From the NCBI GenBank assembly GCA_964384945.1, contig CAYLMK010000011.1, positions 124,001-188,000 of the forward strand: a DNA stretch of 64,000 bases, in the 5' to 3' direction. The position numbers and the translations under genes are program-made. Of the stretch, positions 7,243 to 16,537 are shown piece by piece (within the stretch, counting starts at the first letter, position 1; each line of letters opens with the position of its first letter). The notes under the pieces were generated by a model. The model was not told the origin of the DNA, made no database searches, and saw only the letters and a program-made list of their open reading frames with translations. Source of the DNA: S015-6 sp964384945. Its GTDB lineage: Bacteria; Desulfobacterota; DSWW01.

Positions 7243-9630
7243 ATGAGCAGAGTGAGCCTCAGAATAAGCTTTTCCCTTCTCCTGTTGACACTGATCCTGG
7301 GTTCGTTGGCAGGGCCGTCCCTCCTGCACTCCCAGGAGCAGGCGGATCCGGGCTCCGGTGAGGCCATGATCACCATGGACTTTCAGGATGTGGATTTGAC
7401 GGTTCTCATCAAGTTCATCAGCGAGCTGACCGGCAAGAACTTCATCCTCGACGAGAAGGCCAAGGGAAAGAAGGTGACGGTGATTTCCCCGACGAAAATC
7501 ACCAAGGAAGAGGCGTACAGGGTCTTCGAATCGATCCTCGAGATCAAGGAACTGGCCACCGTCCCCTCGGGAAGGGTCATCAAGATCGTGCCGGCCAAGG
7601 ACGCGATGGAGAAGAGCCTGAAGACAGTGGTGGGACAGGAAAGGGCCCCGGACAGCGACACGCTGATCACCCGGCTTGTGGCGCTCGATTACGTGGACCC
7701 GAACGAAATGGTGAAGATTCTCAAGCCCCTGATGTCCCGGGACAGCAAGCTCGACGCGTACGCGCCCACCAACACCCTGATTATGACCGAATCTGCGTCG
7801 AACATTGCAAGGCTTCTGCGCATCATCAAGCAACTGGACATCCGGGCGGATCAAATGGAAATGGACGTGCTTTCCCTCGAGTACGCATCCGCAGAGGTTA
7901 TGGCCCGCCAGCTCCAGGAGATCCTGCAGACCCTCACGGCCTCCACGTCGTCGGGGGGGGCCCCGGCAGCCTCGGGAATGATCCGGCGCCCCCTGAGGCA
8001 AACCGCGGCACCGGCTGCCGGCGTGACCGGTGCGGGGTTCACCGGCAAGATCATCGCAGACGAGCGAACCAATTCCCTGATCATCCTGGCCTCGGAAACG
8101 CAGCTCGACCAGATCCGGGAGCTCGTCCACAAGCTCGACTATGACACGCCAAGGGCTTACGGCAACATCAATGTCTACTACCTCGAATATGCTAACGCCG
8201 AAGATATCTCGACGGTGCTGACGGACCTGGTCTCCGGCGCAAGCGCCCTGGGTCGAAACGGCGCGGGCGCAAAGGCCGGCTCCCCCCCCGTGGCGGGGCC
8301 CGCACGAACGCTTACCTCCTTCGAGGGCGAGGTCAGCATCACGGCCGATCCGGCTACCAACGCGCTCATCATCGTCGCGACTCCGCGGGATTACCTCACG
8401 CTGAAGAACGTAATCGGGAAGCTCGACATCCGAAGAAAGCAGGTCTACGTGGAGGCTGTCATCATGGAGATCCAGCCGCAGTTCCTGCATGACTTCGGGG
8501 TCGAGTACCGCGGCGCCATCGCCCTCGAGAGCGGAGACAACGTGGACAAGGTGCTCCTGGGAGGCACGAACTTCGGCCAGGGAGCGAACAGTCTCATCTC
8601 GAGCGCGACGGCGCTGAGCTCGGGGACCTTGCCGACCGGCGCGACCAACGCGGATTCGGGGCTTTTCCCCCTGGATCTCGGCAACACGGCCGGACTCACC
8701 CTGGGCGGCATCTTCGATCGCGTCAAGGTGGGTGAGGATGAGAACGGCAACCCCATCTATCTCCCCGCCAACGTCCTCGTCCTGCACGCCCTGGAGCAGA
8801 CATCCAAGGCCAACCTCCTTTCGACCCCGCACCTGATCGCCATGGACAACGAAGAGGCGGAGATCATCGTCGGCAGGAACGTGCCGTTCGTCACCTCCAC
8901 GAGCCAGACCACGGTAAGCACCGTCCAGCAGGTGCAGCGGGAGAGCGTGGGGATCACGCTCCGTTTCACGCCCCAGATCACCGAGGGGGACTATATCCAG
9001 CTCGAGCTCTACCAGGAGATCTCGGCCCTCATCGAAAGCCCGGTCGGCCAGGATCCCAACCGCGTGGGGCCCACCACCTCGGAGCGGAAATCGACGAACA
9101 CCGTCCTCGTCCGGGACGGGCAGACGATCATCGTGGGCGGCCTGATGGAGGACCGCATCCGGACCAGCGAGAGCAAGGTGCCCTGGCTGGGCGACATTCC
9201 CGGGCTCGGCTGGTTGTTCCGTTACCAGAACGATGCCGTGGAAAAACAAAACCTCCTGATCTTCCTGACGCCCACGATCATCCGGGAAGACCAGGACGTG
9301 CAGAGGCTCTACGAAGAGAAGAAGTCGAAAATGATCGAGTACAAGGACCGGCACAACCTTCCGGTCGAATACATGGACGTTCGTCCTTTCGAGAAGAGAG
9401 CCCCTCTGCCGGGGACCGAAAGGCCCGAGACCGAGCTTGGTCAGCCGGAATCAAGAGCCCCTGAAAACGTCCCCGAAGGGGACATACAGGTGGAGGAGGC
9501 ACCTCCCCCGCCCCCGGCCCCCCCGGGCGAGGCGAGCCTGGGAGAGGAGACGCCCGAACCGGAGTACGAAGTCACGATCAAGGGGGCCGAACGACTGGAT
9601 TCACCGGCCCTTCCCGATCTTCCGGAATGA
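7243..9630 (+). CDS. gspD: Type II secretion secretin GspD
   Basis: The outer-membrane channel of the type II system, 795 residues. A signal peptide (about 1-27) is followed by N0 (ITMDFQDVDLTVLIKFIS) and repeated N1-N3 modules with the recurring pattern of domains that end in LIKQLDIR, LVHKLDYD and VIGKLDIR. The secretin core follows, with VPFVTSTSQTT and GITLRFTPQI. The final 80 residues are proline- and glutamate-rich and resemble a flexible tail or a pilotin-binding S-domain. No pilotin gene is in the window. The gene lies 30 bases after gspC. Confidence 0.96.
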   Translation: MSRVSLRISFSLLLLTLILGSLAGPSLLHSQEQADPGSGEAMITMDFQDVDLTVLIKFISELTGKNFILDEKAKGKKVTVISPTKITKEEAYRVFESILEIKELATVPSGRVIKIVPAKDAMEKSLKTVVGQERAPDSDTLITRLVALDYVDPNEMVKILKPLMSRDSKLDAYAPTNTLIMTESASNIARLLRIIKQLDIRADQMEMDVLSLEYASAEVMARQLQEILQTLTASTSSGGAPAASGMIRRPLRQTAAPAAGVTGAGFTGKIIADERTNSLIILASETQLDQIRELVHKLDYDTPRAYGNINVYYLEYANAEDISTVLTDLVSGASALGRNGAGAKAGSPPVAGPARTLTSFEGEVSITADPATNALIIVATPRDYLTLKNVIGKLDIRRKQVYVEAVIMEIQPQFLHDFGVEYRGAIALESGDNVDKVLLGGTNFGQGANSLISSATALSSGTLPTGATNADSGLFPLDLGNTAGLTLGGIFDRVKVGEDENGNPIYLPANVLVLHALEQTSKANLLSTPHLIAMDNEEAEIIVGRNVPFVTSTSQTTVSTVQQVQRESVGITLRFTPQITEGDYIQLELYQEISALIESPVGQDPNRVGPTTSERKSTNTVLVRDGQTIIVGGLMEDRIRTSESKVPWLGDIPGLGWLFRYQNDAVEKQNLLIFLTPTIIREDQDVQRLYEEKKSKMIEYKDRHNLPVEYMDVRPFEKRAPLPGTERPETELGQPESRAPENVPEGDIQVEEAPPPPPAPPGEASLGEETPEPEYEVTIKGAERLDSPALPDLPE

Positions 9631-9655
9631 GTGAGAGCAGGACAAGAGGGCCGCG

Positions 9656-11365
9656 ATGACCTGTGATCCACGAGCGCTCGGACAGATCCTGCTGGAGACC
9701 ACCTCGCTCAACGAGGAGTCGCTCGAAAACGCCCTGGCCATCCAGCGGGAGCGGGGGGGCAGGATCGGGGAGATTCTGATCAACCAGAGGCTGGTCACCG
9801 AGGAGGAGGTCTTCCAGGCCCTGGGCCGGCAGCTCAGTATTCCCTACTGGCCCGAGATCCCCGACGTGGGCCTCGACCTGGAAATGCTCCGCAGCGTCCC
9901 GATCAACTTCTGCAAGAGACACACCTTGCTTCCCCTGAAGAGCGAGGGCGAAATCGTCCAGGTGGCGGTCGCGGACCCGCTGAACCTCGCCCCCATGGAC
10001 GACCTCCAACTCCTGCTCAAACACCCTGTGCAGCCGGTCCTGGCAAGGCCCTCCACCGTGCTCCATGCGATCAACCGTTCCTACGATCTGATCTCGGAGA
10101 CGACGGAAAAGATGGTCGAGGATCTGCACGAAGAGGAGCTGGATCTTCTCGCCACGGACCTCGAGGAGCCCAAGGACCTTCTGGATGCCTCGGACGAAGC
10201 GCCGATCATCCGGCTCGTCAACTCCATCCTTTACAACTCGGTCAAGCAGAGGGCCAGCGACATCCACATCGAGCCCTTTGAGAAGGAACTCGTGGTCCGT
10301 TTCCGCATCGACGGCGTCCTCTACGACATGGTGCGCCCGCCCAAGCGGTTTCAGTCGAGCGTGGCCTCCCGCATCAAGATCATGGCAGGCCTGAACATCG
10401 CCGAGAAGCGCCTGCCCCAGGACGGCCGCATCCGGATCAAGATCGGAGGGAAGGATGTCGATATCCGGGTTTCCGTCATCCCGACGGCGCACGGCGAGCG
10501 GATCGTCATGCGCCTTCTGGACCGGACGCAGGTCCTTCTGAGGCTGGAGGAAATCGGTTTGGCCGGCCGAAAGCTCCAGCAGATCCGAAAACTGATCCGC
10601 ATGTCGTACGGGATCCTGCTCGAGACCGGGCCCACGGGATCCGGGAAGACCACGACCCTCTACGCGGCCCTGAGCGAGATCAACACGCCGGACAAGAACA
10701 TCATCACGGTCGAAGACCCGATCGAATATCAGTTGAAGGGGGTCGGACAGATCCAGGTGAACCCGAAGATCGATCTCACGTTCGCGCGGGGCCTCCGCGC
10801 CATCCTCCGCCAGGACCCGGACGTGATCATGGTGGGCGAGATTCGGGACCTGGAAACCGCAGAGATCGCGATCCAGGCCTCCCTGACAGGACATCTCGTG
10901 CTGAGCACGCTTCACACGAACGATGCGCCCACCGCGGTCACGCGCCTAGTGGACATGGGAATCGAGCCCTTCCTGGTCTCCTCGTCGCTGACCGGCGTGG
11001 TGGCGCAGCGGCTCGTACGCGTCCTCTGCCCCCGCTGCAAGGAGCCGTACGTGCCCACCGACGAAGAACTCGAGGGACTCCAGGTCAGCCGCTACCAGAT
11101 ACCGAACGGCCACTTCTATCGCCGCAAGGGCTGCCAGAAATGTTCCGACACGGGATACCTGGGAAGAACCGGCATTTACGAACTCCTGATCGTGGACGAT
11201 GAGATCCAGAACCTCATCCTCAAGGGGGCCGATGCCAATTCGATCCGCAAGGCGGCGATTGCCAAAGGCATGACCACCTTGCGGCAGGACGGGGCCGAGA
11301 AGGTCCTGGCGGGCATGACGACGGTACAGGAAGTGGCGCGGGTGAGCCAGGACATCATCGTGTAG
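9656..11365 (+). CDS. gspE: Type II secretion ATPase GspE
   Basis: The cytoplasmic ATPase that powers pseudopilus assembly, 569 residues. It carries an N-terminal MshEN-like domain (about 1-150), the Walker A GPTGSGKTTTLY (about 323-334), the Asp box, the Walker B stretch DPDVIMVGEIRD, and His boxes with LSTLHTNDAP. A four-cysteine zinc module, C-P-R-C followed about 30 residues later by C-Q-K-C, is typical of GspE and PilB. It lies 26 bases after gspD. The ATG has only a weak ribosome site (GGGCCGCG). Confidence 0.96.
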   Translation: MTCDPRALGQILLETTSLNEESLENALAIQRERGGRIGEILINQRLVTEEEVFQALGRQLSIPYWPEIPDVGLDLEMLRSVPINFCKRHTLLPLKSEGEIVQVAVADPLNLAPMDDLQLLLKHPVQPVLARPSTVLHAINRSYDLISETTEKMVEDLHEEELDLLATDLEEPKDLLDASDEAPIIRLVNSILYNSVKQRASDIHIEPFEKELVVRFRIDGVLYDMVRPPKRFQSSVASRIKIMAGLNIAEKRLPQDGRIRIKIGGKDVDIRVSVIPTAHGERIVMRLLDRTQVLLRLEEIGLAGRKLQQIRKLIRMSYGILLETGPTGSGKTTTLYAALSEINTPDKNIITVEDPIEYQLKGVGQIQVNPKIDLTFARGLRAILRQDPDVIMVGEIRDLETAEIAIQASLTGHLVLSTLHTNDAPTAVTRLVDMGIEPFLVSSSLTGVVAQRLVRVLCPRCKEPYVPTDEELEGLQVSRYQIPNGHFYRRKGCQKCSDTGYLGRTGIYELLIVDDEIQNLILKGADANSIRKAAIAKGMTTLRQDGAEKVLAGMTTVQEVARVSQDIIV

Positions 11366-11391
11366 CGCGCCGGATCCGACGGAGGCAAGCC

Positions 11392-12615
11392 TTGGCCGTT
11401 TTCGAATACAAAGGGGTGACAGCCGGCGGCAAATCGGTGGGCGGCATCATCGATGCCGACAGCCCCCGGCTCGCCCGGCAGAAGCTTCGCGCCGACGGGG
11501 TTTTCCCCACCGAGGTCGTCGAAGAGAAGGAGCACAAGACCAGCCTGTCCCGGAACATCTCCCTGCGGGATCTTCTGCAGAGGATCGGCACCCGGGACAT
11601 TTCCGTGATGACCCGGCAGCTTGCCACGCTCCTCAGGGCGGGCCTTCCCCTTGTCTCCAGCCTGAACGCCCTGGCGGATCAGGTGGAGAACCCGAAGCTC
11701 AAGAAGACCCTCACCCAGGTCCGCGAAAGCGTGAACGAAGGGAGCTCGCTCGCGGCCGCCATGGAAGAGTTCCCCAGGGTGTTTCCCGACCTCTACGTCA
11801 ACATGATCCGGGCCGGCGAGGCGAGCGGCGCCCTGGAACTGGTCCTGTTCCGGCTCGCCGAGTACCTGGAAGGGCAGGTGCGCATTCGGAACCGGATTCG
11901 CGGCGCCCTGATCTACCCGGCCGTGATGACGGTCGTGGGCCTTGTCGTGCTCGGCGTCCTGTTCACCTTCGTGGTCCCGCGATTCGTGGCGATCTTTCAG
12001 GAACTGGAGCAGGCGCTTCCCCTTCCCACCGTTGTCCTGATCGGCATTTCGGACTTCGTGCGCGCCTACTGGTACGTGCTCCTCCTTCTCCTGGGCGCGG
12101 CCGGCTACGGCCTCGCGCGATACAGGCAGACAACGAAAGGGCGGGAGTTCTTCGACCGGCTGGTCCTGAAGATTCCGATCTTCGGCCGGCTGATCATGCT
12201 CGGCGTGGTCATCCGATTCACGCGTACGCTGAGCACCCTGCTGAGCAGCGGCGTGCCCCTGCTGAAGGCGATGGATATCATGACGGCCGTGGTCAACCAG
12301 TCCGTATTCGCCCGTGCGATCGCCTCGGCCCGCGAGTCGGTCACGGAAGGCGCGTCCCTGTCCCAGCCGCTGAAGCAGAGCGGGATTTTTCCGCCCATCG
12401 TGATCCACATGATTGCAAGCGGAGAGCAGAGCGGAGAACTGGAAAACATGCTGGCCAAGGTGGCGGAGATCTACGAGGAAGAAGCCGACACCCTGGCCTC
12501 CACCATGATGAGCCTGCTGGAGCCGGTCCTGATCCTCGGCATGGCCCTGGTCGTTGCCTTCATCGTCATATCGATTCTCCTGCCCCTCTTGGAGATCAAC
12601 CAGATCGTGCGATAG
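11392..12615 (+). CDS. gspF: Type II secretion platform protein GspF
   Basis: The polytopic inner-membrane platform protein that GspE acts on, 407 residues. Two GspF domains are visible (about 70-195 and 275-395), each with the family pattern, for example MTRQLATLLRAGLPL and FTRTLSTLLSSGVPL. Three membrane spans lie near 170-195, 225-245 and 375-400. Translation starts at a TTG preceded by GGAGGCAAGCC; the first residues AVFEYKGVTAGGK match the usual GspF N-terminus. Confidence 0.96.
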   Translation: MAVFEYKGVTAGGKSVGGIIDADSPRLARQKLRADGVFPTEVVEEKEHKTSLSRNISLRDLLQRIGTRDISVMTRQLATLLRAGLPLVSSLNALADQVENPKLKKTLTQVRESVNEGSSLAAAMEEFPRVFPDLYVNMIRAGEASGALELVLFRLAEYLEGQVRIRNRIRGALIYPAVMTVVGLVVLGVLFTFVVPRFVAIFQELEQALPLPTVVLIGISDFVRAYWYVLLLLLGAAGYGLARYRQTTKGREFFDRLVLKIPIFGRLIMLGVVIRFTRTLSTLLSSGVPLLKAMDIMTAVVNQSVFARAIASARESVTEGASLSQPLKQSGIFPPIVIHMIASGEQSGELENMLAKVAEIYEEEADTLASTMMSLLEPVLILGMALVVAFIVISILLPLLEINQIVR

Positions 12616-12657
12616 CGCCCGCAGCAACCTCGTTCTCTTCCCAAAAGGAGAGTTTTC

Positions 12658-13095
12658 ATGAAACAACTGCTGATGAACCGGAAAGGCATCACCCTGATCG
12701 AAATGATGGTGGTCATCGTGATCCTCGGGATCCTGGCGACCGTAATTTTCACCCGCGTGAGCGATCGTCCCGAGCAGGCCAGGAGAACCAAGGCGCAGGT
12801 CGAGATCCGCGAACTCCAGACGTCCCTCGAGCTGTTCAAGCTGGACAACGGCTTCTATCCGGCGACCGAGCAGGGCCTGGAGGCCCTGGTTTCGCAACCC
12901 ACCTCCGGAAAGATCCCGAGGAACTACCCGGAGTCCGGCTACCTGGACAAGCTTCCGGCAGACCCGTGGGGAAATCCGTACGTTTACATCAGCCCGGGGA
13001 TGCACGGCGAGTATGATCTGGAAAGTTACGGGGCGGACGGGGAAGACGGCGGCGAGGGGAAGAACAAGGACGTGGAGAGTTGGAACATGGAATGA
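12658..13095 (+). CDS. gspG: Major pseudopilin GspG
   Basis: The main subunit of the periplasmic pseudopilus. The class III leader MKQLLMNRKG is cut before ITLIEMMVVIVILGILA, with Glu at +5. The +1 residue is Ile rather than the usual Phe. The C-terminal half has the GspG signature: ATEQGLEALV, then DPWGNPY and YGADGEDGGEG, which carries the calcium-site aspartates. 145 residues is normal. The stop overlaps the start of gspH as ATGA. Confidence 0.96.
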   Translation: MKQLLMNRKGITLIEMMVVIVILGILATVIFTRVSDRPEQARRTKAQVEIRELQTSLELFKLDNGFYPATEQGLEALVSQPTSGKIPRNYPESGYLDKLPADPWGNPYVYISPGMHGEYDLESYGADGEDGGEGKNKDVESWNME

Positions 13096-13709
13096 GGAGT
13101 CCGCAACGCACCGGAGAGAGGGTTCCCGTCCGAAGGGGGTCCGCCCAGGGGCTGACGCTCATCGAGCTGGGCATCGTCATGCTGCTCATGGCGCTGCTCG
13201 CATCCTTCTCCGTCCCGCGGCTCTTCATGATCACCGAGATCAACCTGCGGACCACCGCACGCCGCCTCGCGGAAACCCTCAAGCTCGCTTCGGCCATGGC
13301 GACCAACACATCCAGGCCCTATGTCGTCCAGTATGACATGGACAAGGGGCGGTACTGTACCACGGCCGCCCGGTTCGATTCCGTATCCGGGACCTGGGTC
13401 GCTCAGTTCACCGACGAATCGATCGAGGTGGTCGACGCGGACGCCCTTTCCAAGGAGAAGTGTTTCACCCTCAAGGACGGCGTCTTTTTCCGGGAGATCG
13501 AGCCCCTCCGGGGCATCGAAGCGAAGCAGGAGAAGGGCAGACTTTCGCACTGGTACTCTCCCCGCGGCGTCACCGACCCGATGATGATTCGACTGGGGGA
13601 CAAACAGGGGCGGTTTTACACGCTGATCGTGAGCCGATACGGAGGGGATGTCGAGGTGCGCGAGGGGAAGTGGGAATACAAGGAGTACTACGAGGACCTC
13701 TTCCAATGA
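13092..13709 (+). CDS. gspH: Minor pseudopilin GspH
   Basis: A tip-region pseudopilin of 205 residues. The leader ends in AQG before LTLIELGIVMLLMALLAS, with Glu at +5. The rest is a beta-rich GspH-like domain. I take the ATG at 13092, which overlaps the gspG stop (ATGA), rather than the upstream TTG at 13080. Its own stop overlaps the gspI start in the same way. Position between gspG and gspI and the fold type support GspH. Confidence 0.88.
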   Translation: MRSPQRTGERVPVRRGSAQGLTLIELGIVMLLMALLASFSVPRLFMITEINLRTTARRLAETLKLASAMATNTSRPYVVQYDMDKGRYCTTAARFDSVSGTWVAQFTDESIEVVDADALSKEKCFTLKDGVFFREIEPLRGIEAKQEKGRLSHWYSPRGVTDPMMIRLGDKQGRFYTLIVSRYGGDVEVREGKWEYKEYYEDLFQ

Positions 13710-14185
13710 GGCAGCCTCTCCCGCCGAGATCCCCGCCCCGGACGGGGCCGTGGAAGAGCCCCTTCGGCCGAGGCCCGTCTCCGGGGTTCACGCTGCTTGA
13801 GGTCATGGTGGCCGTGGCCGTCCTGGGCATCGCGATGACCACGATCCACTTCGGACAGGCCCAGTCTCTGCGCGCCCAGGCCCGGACCCAGAACGTGACC
13901 CTCGCAACGATGAAGGCCATGGAGAAGATGGACGAAGTGATCACCGTCGGCCGCTTCGAGCTTCCGGCGGTCGGAGAGAGCGAAGAGGGCGTGTTCGATC
14001 CCCCTTACGATTTCCTCCACTGGACTCTCAGGGTGGAAGAGAACGCCATCCTCCCCGAGATCATAAAGGATGTGCACCTGGCCGTGTCCTGGGACAGCGA
14101 GCCCGAGCGGGGCTCCCGTTTCTCCCGTGACCGGAAAACAGGAGGCAGCAGCGTAGAAGTATGCCTGTACCTCGCGGTCCTGTGA
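13706..14185 (+). CDS. gspI: Minor pseudopilin GspI
   Basis: A 159-residue minor pseudopilin expected to nucleate the pseudopilus tip with GspJ and GspK. A rather long basic leader ends SPG before FTLLEVMVAVAVLGIAM (Phe +1, Glu +5). The ATG overlaps the gspH stop by four bases, and the end overlaps gspJ by 25 bases. The body is short, as usual for GspI. Confidence 0.88.
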   Translation: MRQPLPPRSPPRTGPWKSPFGRGPSPGFTLLEVMVAVAVLGIAMTTIHFGQAQSLRAQARTQNVTLATMKAMEKMDEVITVGRFELPAVGESEEGVFDPPYDFLHWTLRVEENAILPEIIKDVHLAVSWDSEPERGSRFSRDRKTGGSSVEVCLYLAVL

Positions 14186-15039
14186 GGCTCCCGGGCAATC
14201 GGGGCCTCACGCTGCTGGAAATCATGATCGGTCTGACGATCACCGCGATCATCGCGTCCGTGGTCTACGGGAGCCTTCGGACGGCCGGCAGTTCCCTGCA
14301 GACGCTCTCGGTCCGTAATCAGCTCTACCGGTCCGCCCATGCCCTTCTGGAGGAAATGGGAAGGGAACTCGCCTGCGCCTACCTTTCTCGAAATCAGCCT
14401 CCTTCGAACGGAAGGGCAAGGACCCACTTCTGGGTCGAGGACAGGGAGGTATACGATATGCCTCAGGATCGGCTGTCGTTCACCACGTACGGACATGCCT
14501 TTTCCATCGCAGGGACCGGCGAGAGCGATCAGAGCGAGATCTGCTACGAGGCCCGCTACAGCGAGAAACGCCAGGAACTGATCCTGCTGAAGCGGGAAGA
14601 CGTGACGATCGACGACGTTTCGTGCAGGGACGAACCCCTCGAGGACTGGGAGGAGCGTTACGAAGAGCCCCCGACGCCCGTGGCGGCCGGCATCCATCCC
14701 GAGAAGGGCACAGGCTACCGGCTGGTGGGCTTTCAGCTGGAGTGCTTTGCGAACCTGGCCGACGAGGAGGCCGCCGTGGAGTGGGACTCGGAGAAGAATC
14801 GCAGCCTTCCCAGCCGGATGGTCGTCACGATCACGTACCAGGACGGCGCTGAAAACCTCTACCCCTTCTCCAAGGAGGTAATCTTCCGCCTGAAGGATTC
14901 GAGCCTCATTCAGCAGGGCGGAGGTCCTCCGGCCGGGGGCGCCGGAACCGCCGGCGGTCCCGGTACGGGCGGAATGATCCCCCGAGAATTGGACAGTCTT
15001 CTGGGCGAGGGGGGCCGTGAAATACCTGGAATCCAGTGA
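14161..15039 (+). CDS. gspJ: Minor pseudopilin GspJ
   Basis: A 292-residue pseudopilin. The leader ends NRG before LTLLEIMIGLTITAIIAS with Glu at +5, and the body is the longer beta-rich GspJ type. A glycine/proline-rich stretch near residues 258-278 precedes the C-terminus. It overlaps gspI by 25 bases, and gspK starts 17 bases after its stop, so translation is probably coupled. Confidence 0.88.
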   Translation: MPVPRGPVRLPGNRGLTLLEIMIGLTITAIIASVVYGSLRTAGSSLQTLSVRNQLYRSAHALLEEMGRELACAYLSRNQPPSNGRARTHFWVEDREVYDMPQDRLSFTTYGHAFSIAGTGESDQSEICYEARYSEKRQELILLKREDVTIDDVSCRDEPLEDWEERYEEPPTPVAAGIHPEKGTGYRLVGFQLECFANLADEEAAVEWDSEKNRSLPSRMVVTITYQDGAENLYPFSKEVIFRLKDSSLIQQGGGPPAGGAGTAGGPGTGGMIPRELDSLLGEGGREIPGIQ

Positions 15040-15055
15040 TCCGGAGGAGAAGCGC

Positions 15056-16324
15056 ATGGGCTGTTTGACGCTATTCGCCCGCGGGGTCCGCTCCAGGCTT
15101 TCCGGCCAGGAAGGCATCGCCCTGCTGCTGGTCCTCGTTGTCATCACCATCCTGGCCGCGCTCGTGGTCTCTTTCACCGAAACCACGCAGAAACACCTTC
15201 AGGTCACACAGTACTCGAAGAACCGGCTTCAGGCCTACTGGGCCGCCCAGTCCGGCGTCCAGGCGGCCGTCGCCCTGCTGAGGGGGGCTGCTCTGGGCCA
15301 GCAGCAGGTACTCGGTACGGCGACGGCGGGGGCCGACGGCGCTACCAGCCCCTGGCACTACGAATCGGACGCATACCAGCAGTTCGTACCCTTGCTTCTG
15401 GCCAACATCTTCTGCGAGTCGAGCATGCTCGAGCCGGCCCTGCTCCTCACGGAGACGGGCTCCGCGGCAGCGGACATGGGCCTGAGCCGTATTCCCTCCG
15501 CAGCGCCGATCCTGGATGAAAACCGGAAGATCAGCCTTTTCACGCTCATCGGAAACCTCGGGACCGCCCAGGAGGCGACCCACCCGGCGACCTTCCGGCA
15601 TCTCGCCTACCTGCTTCAGGACTTGCTCAAGGAGTCGGATTTCGCCACGGCCGAAGAGAGGCGGGACGCCGGAATGTCCCTGGATCAGGAGACCAAGATC
15701 GGAATCGATCAGGCCATGGTTCTCGCCGGCTACCTGGTTGACTGGACGGATTCGGAGAACAACAAGAGCCCGCCCGAGTTCAACCCGGACAACGCCGAAC
15801 AGGGCTGCCCGGCCGACGATCTGCCTTACGAGGCCAAGAACGGCCTGCTGGATTCGATCGACGAAATCGGCCTGGTCTGCGGCTTCCGGCAACTGCCCCG
15901 CCCCGTGATCGAGCGGCTGACCCGCCACTTGACCGCCTACAATCTCAAAACCAATATCAATACCGCCACCCTTGCCGTCCTTCATGCCCTGTGCGCCGCC
16001 TTTTTCGACAACCCGGGGGAAACCGATTCCGCGAAGATCTATCAGACCCTGCACTTCGATGCGGACGAGGAAAGGGTCGAAATCATCGCAAGTGCCGGCG
16101 ACTACACAAAATACCTCGGCCCGGAGGTCTCGGACGCCCGGCTCATCACGTACCTGCAGGAGAATACCGGCTTGACGTCGAACATCTTCCGGGTGGGCAT
16201 CTACGGCCTGGTGTTGAACACCGAGACAGGAACCGAACTTGCACGATCCAGGATCCAGATGGACCTGGCCCGAGGGACGGGGGGGGACGTTCAGTTCGAT
16301 GTTCTCTATTATCGGGAGGACTGA
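15056..16324 (+). CDS. gspK: Pseudopilus tip protein GspK
   Basis: The large capping pseudopilin, 422 residues from this start. The leader ends QEG before IALLLVLVVITILAALVVS. It lacks Glu at +5, which is the family hallmark of GspK. The large alpha-helical domain contains the repeated KNGLLDSIDEI-type motifs. The ATG at 15056 has GGAGGAG six bases upstream. A GTG at 15017 in frame would overlap gspJ and has no such site, so I prefer the ATG. Confidence 0.92.
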   Translation: MGCLTLFARGVRSRLSGQEGIALLLVLVVITILAALVVSFTETTQKHLQVTQYSKNRLQAYWAAQSGVQAAVALLRGAALGQQQVLGTATAGADGATSPWHYESDAYQQFVPLLLANIFCESSMLEPALLLTETGSAAADMGLSRIPSAAPILDENRKISLFTLIGNLGTAQEATHPATFRHLAYLLQDLLKESDFATAEERRDAGMSLDQETKIGIDQAMVLAGYLVDWTDSENNKSPPEFNPDNAEQGCPADDLPYEAKNGLLDSIDEIGLVCGFRQLPRPVIERLTRHLTAYNLKTNINTATLAVLHALCAAFFDNPGETDSAKIYQTLHFDADEERVEIIASAGDYTKYLGPEVSDARLITYLQENTGLTSNIFRVGIYGLVLNTETGTELARSRIQMDLARGTGGDVQFDVLYYRED

Positions 16325-16537
16325 GGGCGAACCGGCGGCTCCGTCCGGCCGCTTGACGAGCCTGCAATATTGCGGCTGGCTCATCGGGCACGAGTCCTCA
16401 AGCACGTAGCGGCTTGCCCCGGAATCTGCGGGCATGGTAAAAGAGGGCGACGCACGGTTTCCCGGTCAGGCTTCCGAAGAGCCGACGGGCCCTCCTGGCA
16501 AAGCGGCGGGACACAACCTGCAGGGGAAAGAAGACCC
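16325..16537. other. 213-base gap inside the gsp operon
   Basis: The only large gap in the operon, between gspK and gspL. It holds a 10-base perfect palindrome, GCAATATTGC (16364-16373). I see no convincing promoter, terminator or gene. It may be an internal regulatory or mRNA-processing region. Confidence 0.3.

Noticed and set aside
6604..9354. A 916-codon open frame on the minus strand
   Set aside because: It is antisense to gspC and gspD, whose motifs are clear. The translation shows only shadow composition (His/Arg/Asp/Val-rich) and no domain.
16316..16435. Possible small minus-strand protein in the gspK-gspL gap
   Set aside because: The frame continues antisense into gspK, has no ribosome site and no recognisable family.
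16325..16537. Cyclic-di-GMP riboswitch in the gsp operon gap
   Set aside because: I looked for the conserved blocks of the GEMM motif on both strands and found only scattered partial matches. The rho leader was checked with the same result.
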